The notes under the pieces were generated by a model. The model did not search any database and was not told where the DNA came from. It saw nothing but the letters and a program-made list of their open reading frames with translations. This document shows positions 1-5,850 of a stretch of 5,850 bases of DNA, one piece after another; within the stretch, counting starts at the first letter, position 1, and each line of letters opens with the position of its first letter. Position numbers and translations under genes: made by a program. Origin of the DNA: Coriobacteriia bacterium (GTDB lineage: Bacteria; Actinomycetota; Coriobacteriia; Coriobacteriales; UBA8131); the NCBI GenBank assembly GCA_009781535.1, contig WQXX01000074.1, positions 1 to 5,850 of the forward strand. Reading direction: 5' to 3'.

Positions 1-249
1 CATCATAACAGCATGACCCGTGCCCTTTCGTTCTTCCTGGAATACCGTGATGGTATCAGCGACAAGCGGACTGACAAGCTCGCGCTCGTAGCCGACAATC
101 GTGATGATGTCGTCACATCCTGCTGCGCGCGCCGCCTCGATGACCCAACGGATAAGAGGCCTGCCGAGAAGGGGATGGGCGACTTTCGGGAGCTTGGATT
201 TCATACGTGTTCCGGCTCCAGCCGCTAATATCAATGTGGTAAATGACAT
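1..249 (-). CDS. glmU: GlmU, bifunctional UDP-GlcNAc pyrophosphorylase / GlcN-1-P acetyltransferase (N-terminal part)
   Basis: Only the first 83 codons are in the window; the gene runs off the left edge and has no stop. The protein starts MSFTTLILAAGAGTRMKSKL. It shows the nucleotidyltransferase signature of GlmU (LAAGAGTRMKS followed by LPK, residues 8-22), then HPLLGRPLI (25-33) and the uridine-contacting QEERKGTGHA (71-80). The family's N-terminal domain makes UDP-GlcNAc from GlcNAc-1-P and UTP in the cytoplasm. The C-terminal left-handed beta-helix acetyltransferase would lie outside the window, so bifunctionality is inferred from the family; a stand-alone uridylyltransferase cannot be excluded. 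The ATG at 249 is chosen because AGGTGA sits 5 nt upstream of it on the minus strand. The gene is divergent from the L,D-transpeptidase gene, and both serve peptidoglycan metabolism. Confidence 0.93.
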   Translation of the reverse strand, partial: MSFTTLILAAGAGTRMKSKLPKVAHPLLGRPLIRWVIEAARAAGCDDIITIVGYERELVSPLVADTITVFQEERKGTGHAVMM

Positions 250-613
250 ACTGCTCACCTCAAAGTTATCTCTCGCGCTACTTAGACTGACCTGTATTCG
301 ATGCTTACATAGGTAGTTTCAACCAGCTTGCATGGGTCTATTCGGGGCATTCTTTCTCATGCAATCCACGCAGGCGGTTTCTACGGTGCACCAATAGTAT
401 TGCAGAAAAAGTATACAAGTAATACTGAAAAGCCTGCTTATATCGAAGAAACCGTGTTCGTGCCGTATGCTTTTATGGTATCGTAACACCAGATGTTAGA
501 AAAGCCGCAACGGGTATTTGTCCGCTGCGGCTGTGTGATACGGCTATTTGGATGAAATCAAGCAGATTCCGTTCATCTGGTGCAGACCAGAGTTTGAGGG
601 TTATTCGAAGTTT
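250..613. other. Divergent intergenic region between glmU and the L,D-transpeptidase gene
   Basis: About 360 bp without a credible gene. It must hold the promoters for both flanking genes, but I see no box pair close to consensus on either strand. What can be seen: the glmU ribosome binding site (AGGTGA, minus strand, about 255-260); a 7-bp inverted repeat TTGCATG (328-334) / CATGCAA (358-364); an inverted repeat AGTATT (396-401) / AATACT (421-426) that encloses the palindrome GTATAC (411-416); an AT-rich TTATATC stretch (438-444) that could serve as a plus-strand -10 but lacks a good -35; and the strong hairpin at 503-532, listed separately. Confidence 0.6.
499..532 (-). terminator. Intrinsic-terminator-like hairpin, minus strand
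   Basis: The arms AGCCGCA (503-509) plus CGG (511-513) pair with CCG (522-524) plus TGCGGCT (526-532) around an 8-nt loop. On the plus strand the A510/C525 position is a mismatch. On the minus-strand transcript the same position is a G-U pair, giving a continuous 11-bp stem. The minus-strand stem ends directly in TTTTCT, a U-rich tail, whereas the plus-strand side ends in GTGTGA. It therefore reads as a terminator only toward glmU. No credible minus-strand gene lies just upstream, so its job may be to stop antisense transcription before glmU, or it may be a folded 5' leader of the transpeptidase mRNA. Confidence 0.55.
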
Positions 614-2611
614 ATGGAAAACAGAAGGCCATACGTATTGTCATTGCCACAACTGAATACCTCTGAAGTCTCGCAAGAGCCAGAGGTTGTAATTCTGCAA
701 CCGCAAGATACGGATGAATCACCTGAGCCGACGGATAAACCAATTCTAGAAAATACTTCAACAGCAGAACCGAATACCTATGAGGCATCGCAAGAGCCTC
801 AAGCTTTGATTCTGCAACCGCAAGATACGGACGAATCACCTGAGCTGACGGATAAACCTGTCGTAGAAAACACTCCAACAACACAACCGAATACCTCTGA
901 AGTCTCGCTTGAGTCTCAAGTTTTGATTCTGCAACCGCAAGCTACGGATGAATCACCTGAGCCGACGGATAAACCAGTTGTAGAAAAAATTCCAGCAACG
1001 CAAGCAGCTGCAGCGGATTCTTCTACGACCCGCACACGTATCGTTTTGCCGCTTATGACCCCTCCCTTTGGGCAACAAAACCAATCTACTCTTGCTTCAT
1101 CAGCAAAGACAGCCCGCTTACATGGCAATCATTTTGGGCAGCCTGCTCCAAGTGAGGTTTCTGTCCGAGCTGCTGGCGGGCACGCGGGGCATTTTCGGAT
1201 GCCTAAGAAAAACTCGAGTAGAAACCTGTGGATTACCCTGCTATTATGTGTCGTTCTTCTCGCTACCCTTTATTTTGGATGTGCGATTTATTTCAAATAC
1301 CATTTTGCCTTCAACACCTATATCAATGGTGTTAATTGCACCTTCATGAAACCGGAGCAGGTCAACGAGAGACTTCGTATCCAAGTCTTGTCATACCAGA
1401 TCGAGGTCTATGGACGCGGTGACATCAAGGATAAAATCGATGGTACCAGCGTCGGTCTTGTATACGTCTCGGACAATCAGACAAAAGCTTTACTTCAAGG
1501 GCAGAATATCTATTACTGGCCCCTCTATCTTTTCCAGCGTCCGGAGCCTGAGTATCTTCGCCCCCGTGTCGAGCTTGATGAATTACGTTTTTCTGATTAC
1601 ATCAACGGGCTTGCGTGTATGGATCCCAAGTTGATGGCGCCGCCGCTTGATGCGTATATCGTGTTCGAGCAGCCAAACCATATTATTTATCCAGAGGTCT
1701 TAGGGTCAACGATCGACAGGTTCGCAGCGCATCGCACCATTCGTGAGGCGATGCTTTCAACAGAGTCTACCGTCGATCTAGATGCAGCTGACTGTTATAT
1801 GTTGCCCAGGTTGTTTTCTGACTCCCCAGAGCTTTTAGAATTAATTGAGGTTTATAAAATCTACGCGCCTTTTTCAATCGAATACACGCTTGGTTCTACC
1901 AGCGTGCTGCTTGAAGCAAGCACGATCATGAACTGGGTAACTCCAGGCGTGACCACACCGGGCGAGCTTGATTACAATGCAGTTATTGCCTGGGTCGACG
2001 CACTTGCCGACCGCGTTGATACTTTGGGTAGGGAACGGACGATAATAAACGGCTATGGCGTGGAGAAGACTGTTACCGGAGGCACCTACGGTTGGCGGAT
2101 GGATCGCAGGGCAGAAGTTGAGGCGATACTTTCTGCTTGCAGGGAGCAAAGGCATGAGGTACGTGAGCCGTATTTCATCAATCGAGCCGCTTCCCTTGAT
2201 GGACCGGAATGGGGCGGCACCTATGCTGAGGTTGATCTCACCGATCAGCACATGTGGTATTTCGAAAACGGCGTCCTAATCATGGACTGCGATGTTGTTA
2301 CCGGCCTGCCCGATGGCTTTAACGATACCCCAGAAGGCGTGTACTATATCTGGAGCAAGCTCAGCCCGACAATACTTATCGGCTCACCTGATCCGGTAAC
2401 AGGCGAACCGATTTATCGGTCGCCGGTGCAGTATTGGATGGCAATCACCTTTGGAGGCGTCGGCTTTCATGATGCGACCTGGCAGTGGGCGTTTGGAGGC
2501 AGCCACTATCTTTATTACGGATCGCATGGTTGTGTCAACATGCGGTACTACGATGCCCAAAGGCTGTACTCATATATCCAGATGGGCTGTCCGGTCATCA
2601 TGCATTTCTAA
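614..2611 (+). CDS. Membrane-anchored L,D-transpeptidase with PG_binding_4 and YkuD domains
   Basis: This is a 665-residue protein, numbered from the ATG at 614. Residues 15-131 are three 39-residue acidic Pro/Thr-rich repeats. A basic MPKKNSSRN stretch (196-204) precedes one membrane segment (about 205-227: LWITLLLCVVLLATLYFGCA and following), so the repeats should be cytoplasmic and the rest external. Two regions resemble the PG_binding_4 domains found ahead of YkuD (about 232-330, weaker; about 416-518, with GGTYGW). The YkuD domain fills about 537-665 and keeps its site: His619 (GFHDA), then SHGCVNM with His638 and nucleophile Cys640, in the family spacing H-x17-SHGC. The family forms 3-3 peptidoglycan cross-links or attaches proteins to the wall. 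The start is uncertain: the frame opens at 539 and a TTG at 548 would add 22 residues, but that TTG has no ribosome binding site and abuts a hairpin. The ATG at 614 has GAGGG 13 nt upstream, which is also weak. Confidence 0.9.
   Translation: MENRRPYVLSLPQLNTSEVSQEPEVVILQPQDTDESPEPTDKPILENTSTAEPNTYEASQEPQALILQPQDTDESPELTDKPVVENTPTTQPNTSEVSLESQVLILQPQATDESPEPTDKPVVEKIPATQAAAADSSTTRTRIVLPLMTPPFGQQNQSTLASSAKTARLHGNHFGQPAPSEVSVRAAGGHAGHFRMPKKNSSRNLWITLLLCVVLLATLYFGCAIYFKYHFAFNTYINGVNCTFMKPEQVNERLRIQVLSYQIEVYGRGDIKDKIDGTSVGLVYVSDNQTKALLQGQNIYYWPLYLFQRPEPEYLRPRVELDELRFSDYINGLACMDPKLMAPPLDAYIVFEQPNHIIYPEVLGSTIDRFAAHRTIREAMLSTESTVDLDAADCYMLPRLFSDSPELLELIEVYKIYAPFSIEYTLGSTSVLLEASTIMNWVTPGVTTPGELDYNAVIAWVDALADRVDTLGRERTIINGYGVEKTVTGGTYGWRMDRRAEVEAILSACREQRHEVREPYFINRAASLDGPEWGGTYAEVDLTDQHMWYFENGVLIMDCDVVTGLPDGFNDTPEGVYYIWSKLSPTILIGSPDPVTGEPIYRSPVQYWMAITFGGVGFHDATWQWAFGGSHYLYYGSHGCVNMRYYDAQRLYSYIQMGCPVIMHF
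656..1006 (+). repeat. Three tandem 117-bp in-frame repeats inside the L,D-transpeptidase gene
   Basis: The units are 656-772, 773-889 and 890-1006, each exactly 39 codons long. The best conserved core is the stretch coding ILQPQ and DTDESPEPTDKP, nearly identical at base level in all three units (ATTCTGCAACCGCAAG, then TACGGA, GAATCACCTGAGC, GACGGATAAACC). The unit edges, coding for the NT-S/Y-E segment and the final ENT segment, have drifted more. The codon-level similarity points to duplication by slippage or unequal recombination rather than composition bias. The encoded tail is rich in Glu, Asp, Pro and Thr, has no Cys, and is probably disordered. Confidence 0.9.
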
Positions 2612-2681
2612 AGGGTCTCGTCTCACTTACCACGCCTATGGCTTCCCGCTTCAGCTCTTTTCTGCTCTGCTCGTTTTTCTG

Positions 2682-2702
2682 TGCTTCGTCAACGGAGCAT
2701 TT
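2682..2702. terminator. Small hairpin between convergent genes, possible weak terminator
   Basis: TGCTTCG (2682-2688) and CGGAGCA (2693-2699) form a 7-bp stem with one G-T pair and a TCAA loop. On the plus strand it is followed by only TTT, which runs into the stop codon of the opposing isomerase gene. On the minus strand it lies just past that stop but is followed by CAGAAAAAC, with no U-tract. It is the only clear fold in the 89 bp between the two convergent stops, so it may end the transpeptidase transcript, but it is a poor match to a canonical intrinsic terminator. Confidence 0.3.
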
Positions 2703-4143
2703 AGCTGTCAACCTGAACCAGCATGATATCAAAGTAGAGCACCGAATAGGGCGGTATGCCGGGGCGTCCTTCTGCGCCGTATGCAAGCGAAGCAGGGATA
2801 ATGAGACGGCGCATGCCGCCGACCCTCATGCCTACCACGCCCGCATCCCATCCAGCGATGACTTTTTTGGCTCCGAGGATAAAGCTGATTGGCGTACCAC
2901 CGTGAATAGAAGAGGAATCAAAGACGGTTCCATCAGCGAAGTACCCCGTATAGAGCGCATAGACCTTGCTACCAGGCTCGGCGAGGTCTCCTTCTCCTTC
3001 GATGACGTCCTCTATTTGCAAGCCGGCCATAATAGCCGCAGCCACGGCTTCGGGTTCGCTGGCTGAATAGTCTTCTGAAGGTGTCTCGGGGATATCTCCG
3101 GCGAGATCCATATTGACGTCATAAGGTAGATTCTTTGGCATGGGGTTGATTACCAGAATCCCGTCCATTATCTTGTTGATGGAATCGGAGAACTTGTTAT
3201 CCTCATTGAGATATAACCAGTAATCCTTGAGGAGGTCGACAAATATCTCAGGCACGTCTGCGAAGGCGACGGTCCCGTCTTCAGCCGGGCCGAACTCTTC
3301 AGTGCATAAGATGATATAAAGCTCGTCCTTATCATTAAAGAAGTAAGCCGCCTCTCCGAGGCTCAGCTCATCCAGCGCCTTATAATACTCGTCGTCAAAG
3401 TAACTCAGAGCGTCCCAGCCCATATCTCCGTCGCTCTCCTCAGACCCGCTTGCGGCTGAGTATTCAGAGATAAGCGCGGAGAACGTGGCGCCGTCGAGCA
3501 GTTTTTCCACGATTTCCTGTGCAACCAACGTCATTTGCTCTATAGCGTCCTCATCATCGACGGAGAAATACATGGCGGACGAGCGTTTTCCGAAGAACCA
3601 TTCTACGCTGTCGAGCACATATTCCTCGAGTTCCTCAGCCGTCGGCTCAACAACGAATGCCTCTCTCATCTGTTGGTAGACGTCCCTGAACTCCAGATCT
3701 GCCCGAAACTCAGCCTCATTGGCAAAGCCACGTCTTTTTAAAGCGTCATTCCACGTTTTTGTGTCTCCCCCAATAATGGTCTTTGCCTGTTGGATATCCT
3801 TGTCGATAGTCTCGTAGTCCGGGATGAAGCCCTGAGCAGCAGCTTCCAGCCTGATAACAATGGGGAAAGCTGCATCTCTAATAACAGCTTCGCGCAGTGT
3901 TTCCGGCGTCCAATCCTCATATTTCAAAGCCGTAGCCCACGTAGCATCCTCGGAATAACTGGCCGTTTGGTTCCGGATAGCCATGATTCTATCGGTGATC
4001 GTTGATTCGAGGATCTCCTCGTCATTCACGGTTGCAGCAACTGTCTTCGCTCCCAATCCTGTGCAGCCGGTAAGTCCTGATATCAAGGAGAGGCAAAGAA
4101 CAAGCGCCAGTACCAACATCCCCCGAGTTTTGAATGATTTCAT
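2701..4143 (-). CDS. Lipoprotein foldase: SurA/PrsA-like N-terminus, degenerate parvulin domain, FKBP-type PPIase domain
   Basis: This 480-residue exported protein has a basic N-terminus, a hydrophobic segment (9-23) and the lipobox LTGC with lipidated Cys27, so it should be anchored on the outer face of the membrane. Residues about 35-170 resemble the helical SurA/PrsA chaperone region. Residues about 190-285 resemble a parvulin domain (FSALISEYSAASGS, DGDMGW 239-243), but the two usual catalytic histidines are Tyr192 and Tyr276. Residues about 385-480 form an FKBP domain with pocket residues that match FKBP12: Tyr398, Phe408, Asp409, Phe421, Val428, Ile429, Trp432, Tyr455 and Phe471; FKBP12 His87 is Arg460 here. 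Expected role: chaperone and proline isomerase for secreted proteins. The ATG at 4143 follows AAGGTGA with 7 nt spacing. It is convergent with the transpeptidase gene and transcribed alone within the window. Confidence 0.92.
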   Translation of the reverse strand: MKSFKTRGMLVLALVLCLSLISGLTGCTGLGAKTVAATVNDEEILESTITDRIMAIRNQTASYSEDATWATALKYEDWTPETLREAVIRDAAFPIVIRLEAAAQGFIPDYETIDKDIQQAKTIIGGDTKTWNDALKRRGFANEAEFRADLEFRDVYQQMREAFVVEPTAEELEEYVLDSVEWFFGKRSSAMYFSVDDEDAIEQMTLVAQEIVEKLLDGATFSALISEYSAASGSEESDGDMGWDALSYFDDEYYKALDELSLGEAAYFFNDKDELYIILCTEEFGPAEDGTVAFADVPEIFVDLLKDYWLYLNEDNKFSDSINKIMDGILVINPMPKNLPYDVNMDLAGDIPETPSEDYSASEPEAVAAAIMAGLQIEDVIEGEGDLAEPGSKVYALYTGYFADGTVFDSSSIHGGTPISFILGAKKVIAGWDAGVVGMRVGGMRRLIIPASLAYGAEGRPGIPPYSVLYFDIMLVQVDS

Positions 4144-4309
4144 TACACGTTCACCTTTTCATCTACTGCCATACATCCGGATAAAGGACACGCCACAGAA
4201 CAACCCTGTCAGGAGCCCTCTTGTGCCTGAATCAACCAAGCTCTCATTTTACAACAACACATAGCATGAGAGGCGCTTTATTGTGCATATCACAGAAACG
4301 TTCACAAAA

Positions 4310-4530
4310 GTTCATCAACTGATGCCCGGTATCGGTAACTGTGCGCCACTGACGCCCGGTATCGGTAACTGTGCGCCACTGACGCCCGGTATCGGTAACT
4401 GTGCGCCACTGACTCTGGTATCGGTCACCGTATGCCACTGACTCTGGCATCGGCTATTGTTCATTAACTGACGCCTGGTATCAGCTATGGTTCATTAACT
4501 GACGCCTGGCATCAGCAATTGTGTGCCAAT
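4310..4530. repeat. Intergenic tandem array, about 30 bp x 7 plus a partial unit
   Basis: Units start at 4321, 4351, 4381, 4411, 4440, 4470 and 4501, with lengths 30, 30, 30, 29, 30, 31 and 30. GTTCATCAACT (4310-4320) matches the end of units 5 and 6 and is a partial leading unit. The unit begins GACGCCCGGTATCGGTAACT and ends GTGCGCCACT. Units 2 and 3 are identical and unit 1 differs by one base. Units 4-7 diverge progressively toward the regulator gene: units 5 and 6 end in GTTCATTAACT or TTCATTAACT, and unit 7 ends in GTGTGCCAAT. Units abut with no spacers, so this is not a CRISPR array. The best preserved core is GGTATCGGT (GGCATCAGC in the drifted units). Function is unknown; it may be a slippage-prone minisatellite or a multi-site protein-binding region. 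Confidence 0.9.
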
Positions 4531-4601
4531 GTTAACAATTACAACACGCTTTGCCGAAGAATCTGGTGAATCATCGACGAACAGTAAAGGATTGTGGATT
4601 C

Positions 4602-4618
4602 CTGTTGTACAATAACAG
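4602..4618 (+). promoter_or_regulatory. Candidate -10 box within a dyad, possible operator of the HTH-cupin operon
   Basis: The arms CTGTT (4602-4606) and AACAG (4614-4618) flank GTACAAT. The inner TACAAT (4608-4613) is five of six matches to a sigma-70 -10 box, and TTGTACAA (4605-4612) is itself a perfect palindrome. The correctly spaced -35 position (TAAAGG, 4585-4590) is poor. A start site near 4620 would leave a leader of about 38 nt. A dyad over the -10 box is what an autoregulating HTH protein would bind, but that role is inferred from position only. Confidence 0.4.
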
Positions 4619-4657
4619 TTTGCACCTAGCAAGGCCCCAACAGAGAGGATGATTAAA

Positions 4658-5305
4658 ATGACCGAGGCTGCAGGAACAGGAGAGACGATAGCTACCACGA
4701 AAACAGGTGAGACGGTTGCACAGACAGCCACTATCGGCGCAAAGATTACTGAATTGCGTGAGTCACACATGCTTACGCCCGAACAACTAGCCGAACGCTG
4801 TGCCACCGATGTTCGTGTGATACTCGATCTCGAAGCCGGTGCTGTTGCGCCATCGTTGGCGCCGCTTATTAAGATAACCCGCGCTCTTGGCGTGCGCTTA
4901 GGAACACTGCTCGATGACGACGAGAACTTGGGGCCTGTGGTCACGCGCGCCGAGGAATACAGCACTGCTACGAGGGATTCAAAACGTCTAAAAGGTCTCG
5001 AGACGCAAAGCGATGCAGGAGAGCTCACTTTCAATGCACTAGCTGAGGGTAAAGCCTCACGCCATATGGAGCCCTTCTACATCGTGTCGGAGCCTTCTGA
5101 GGATACCGTACATGAGCTTTCTGCCCATGAGGGCGAGGAGTGGCTTTTTGCACTTGAAGGCTCAATTGAGATTGAATACGGCAAGGATCTGTATGTCCTA
5201 AACCCAGGCGATAGCATCTACTACGATTCAATCGTGCCCCATCAGGTACGTTCGCATAACAATGAAGTCGCCCGTTTTGTGGCATGCGTCTATACACCGG
5301 TGTAG
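4658..5305 (+). CDS. XRE-family HTH regulator with C-terminal cupin domain
   Basis: This is a 215-residue protein, numbered from the ATG at 4658. A Thr/Gly/Ala-rich leader (1-26) is followed by an XRE-type helix-turn-helix (about 27-82; IGAKITELRESHMLTPEQLA, then the recognition-helix region and PSLAPLIKITRALGV). A linker leads to a cupin_2 domain (about 139-212) with His157, Glu160/Glu161 and Gly168 in the first cupin motif and PGD plus His195 in the second (PGDSIYYDSIVPHQV), so a metal or ligand pocket is plausible. Proteins of this layout are cytoplasmic one-component regulators that sense small molecules. The start at 4658 is preferred because GAGAGG ends 9 nt before it; the in-frame ATG at 4649 directly abuts that same GAGAGG and would add only three residues (MIK). 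The stop is 23 bp ahead of the acyl-CoA synthetase start, so the two probably form one operon and the ligase is its likely target. Confidence 0.9.
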   Translation: MTEAAGTGETIATTKTGETVAQTATIGAKITELRESHMLTPEQLAERCATDVRVILDLEAGAVAPSLAPLIKITRALGVRLGTLLDDDENLGPVVTRAEEYSTATRDSKRLKGLETQSDAGELTFNALAEGKASRHMEPFYIVSEPSEDTVHELSAHEGEEWLFALEGSIEIEYGKDLYVLNPGDSIYYDSIVPHQVRSHNNEVARFVACVYTPV

Positions 5306-5328
5306 GAATCAGGGATTAAGGATTGAGA

Positions 5329-5850
5329 ATGGAGAATGAAGCAGCTGCACCTATCCCTGGCTCGCCCGACTATCCGCTCCATAGCGAGCTGACCATCGGG
5401 GACTACTTCAGGGCGCAGGTCGCAATAAACCCCAACCAGGATTTCATCGTCTACCCAGATCGCCAGCTCTCGTGGTCATGGCGTGAATTTGATATTAGAA
5501 CTGACAATTTAGCAAAGGGCCTACTCGCCATCGGTATGAAACCAGGCGACCATCTTGGCGTATGGGCCCGTAATATTCCCGACTGGCTTACCTTCATGTT
5601 CGCGACAGCTAAGGTGGGCATCGTTTTGGTTACGATGAACCCGGCGTATAAATCCCATGAACTCGATTACGTGCTCAAGCAAAGCGATATCGCAACCTTG
5701 TGCATCATCGATGCATGGCGTGATGTTGACTACATCAAGATCATCCATCAGCTGATCCCCGAGGCACGTAGCTGCGAGCGCGGACACTTAAGCTCGAAGG
5801 AATACCCGCACCTGAAAAACCTTGTCTATATGGGCCCCGAAAAGCACCGC
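5329..5850 (+). CDS. AMP-binding acyl-CoA synthetase / ligase (N-terminal part)
   Basis: Only the first 174 codons are present; the frame stays open to the right edge. The protein begins MENEAAAPIPGSPDYPLHSE and shows the usual opening of an ANL-superfamily acyl-CoA ligase: TIGDYFRAQV (22-31), SWSWREFDIRTDNLAKGLLA, GMKPGDHLGVWARNIPDWL and the family stretch KVGIVLVTMNPAYKSHELDY. The ATP-binding P-loop and the CoA-binding half lie beyond the window, so substrate cannot be judged; a fatty or aromatic acid is typical. The reaction of the family is ATP-dependent formation of acyl-AMP and then acyl-CoA in the cytoplasm. The ATG at 5329 has AAGGA (5318-5322) 6 nt upstream. It lies downstream of the HTH-cupin regulator, with no terminator in the 23-bp gap, which supports co-transcription. 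Confidence 0.9.
   Translation, partial: MENEAAAPIPGSPDYPLHSELTIGDYFRAQVAINPNQDFIVYPDRQLSWSWREFDIRTDNLAKGLLAIGMKPGDHLGVWARNIPDWLTFMFATAKVGIVLVTMNPAYKSHELDYVLKQSDIATLCIIDAWRDVDYIKIIHQLIPEARSCERGHLSSKEYPHLKNLVYMGPEKHR

Larger units (their letters stand above)
4144..4657. other. Divergent intergenic region with tandem-repeat array
   Basis: Roughly 500 bp between the isomerase gene (minus) and the HTH-cupin gene (plus). From left to right: the isomerase ribosome binding site (AAGGTGA on the minus strand, 4151-4157); a TAAAAT box on the minus strand (4246-4251), five of six matches to a -10 but without a recognisable -35; the 30-bp repeat array (4310-4530); an inverted repeat AATTGT (4517-4522) / ACAATT (4535-4540) at the array's right edge; a TACAAT box within a dyad (4602-4618); and the regulator's ribosome binding site. 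I find no credible protein or RNA gene here. Confidence 0.6.

Noticed and set aside
612..884. Minus-strand 90-codon frame with internal repetition
   Set aside because: Its repetition is only the antisense of the 117-bp repeats of the transpeptidase gene.
2485..3066. Plus-strand 193-codon open frame across the convergent gene ends
   Set aside because: It overlaps the end of the transpeptidase gene in another frame and the isomerase gene in antisense. Its translation has no recognisable domain, while both overlapped genes are well supported.
4244..4450. Minus-strand 68-codon frame with repeated decapeptides (QWRTVTDTGR)
   Set aside because: The repeats arise because the DNA unit is 30 bp, a multiple of three. 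The plus strand gives an equally open repeated frame. The start codon lies inside a repeat unit without a ribosome binding site, and the 29/31-bp units show no frame conservation.
4310..4530. CRISPR array
   Set aside because: Units abut directly with no unique spacers and decay in sequence along the array. No cas genes are in the window.
4310..4540. Iteron-type replication origin or DnaA-box cluster
   Set aside because: No unit matches a DnaA box (TTATNCACA), no rep or dnaA gene is nearby, and the neighbours are chromosomal housekeeping and metabolic genes.
4495..5034. Minus-strand 179-codon open frame antisense to the HTH-cupin gene
   Set aside because: It is a Ser/Val-rich low-complexity translation opposite a well-supported regulator gene, with no ribosome binding site or family resemblance.

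Overview
The window holds five real protein genes, two of them cut by the window edges, on DNA of intermediate GC. From left to right: the 5' end of glmU (minus strand); a divergent membrane-anchored L,D-transpeptidase gene (plus); convergent to it, a lipoprotein peptidyl-prolyl isomerase gene (minus); and, divergent again, a two-gene operon (plus) of an HTH-cupin regulator and an acyl-CoA synthetase whose 3' part lies outside the window. The mix suggests a Gram-positive-type bacterium: a PG_binding_4/YkuD transpeptidase and an extracellular foldase lipoprotein in a genome that also carries HTH-cupin/AMP-ligase pairs. A member of the Coriobacteriia (Eggerthellaceae-like, of moderate GC) is my best guess. 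This rests on gene content only, not on a marker gene.

Cell envelope region (1-4143). GlmU makes UDP-GlcNAc, the entry point of peptidoglycan synthesis. The next gene encodes a single-pass membrane protein whose external part carries peptidoglycan-binding-like domains and an intact YkuD L,D-transpeptidase site (HGCVN). The third encodes a lipoprotein with a SurA/PrsA-like N-terminus, a parvulin-like domain that has lost its catalytic histidines, and an intact FKBP domain. Together they suit wall synthesis, wall cross-linking and folding of exported proteins, although each has its own transcription direction. The 250-613 gap holds several inverted repeats, including a strong hairpin that reads as an intrinsic terminator only on the minus strand.

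Repeat-bearing intergenic region (4144-4657). About 500 bp without a credible gene separates the isomerase from the regulator. It contains a tandem array of seven units of about 30 bp plus a partial leading unit, and then a TACAAT -10-like box inside a dyad just upstream of the regulator.

Metabolic operon (4658-5850). The HTH-cupin regulator is followed after 23 bp by an AMP-binding acyl-CoA synthetase. The regulator probably senses a small carboxylate or related metabolite and controls the ligase, and perhaps itself.

Nothing here is convincingly a new system. The unusual items are the 30-bp intergenic array, the 117-bp in-gene repeat that puts an acidic Pro/Thr-rich tail on the predicted cytoplasmic side of a transpeptidase, and the degenerate-parvulin/active-FKBP fusion.
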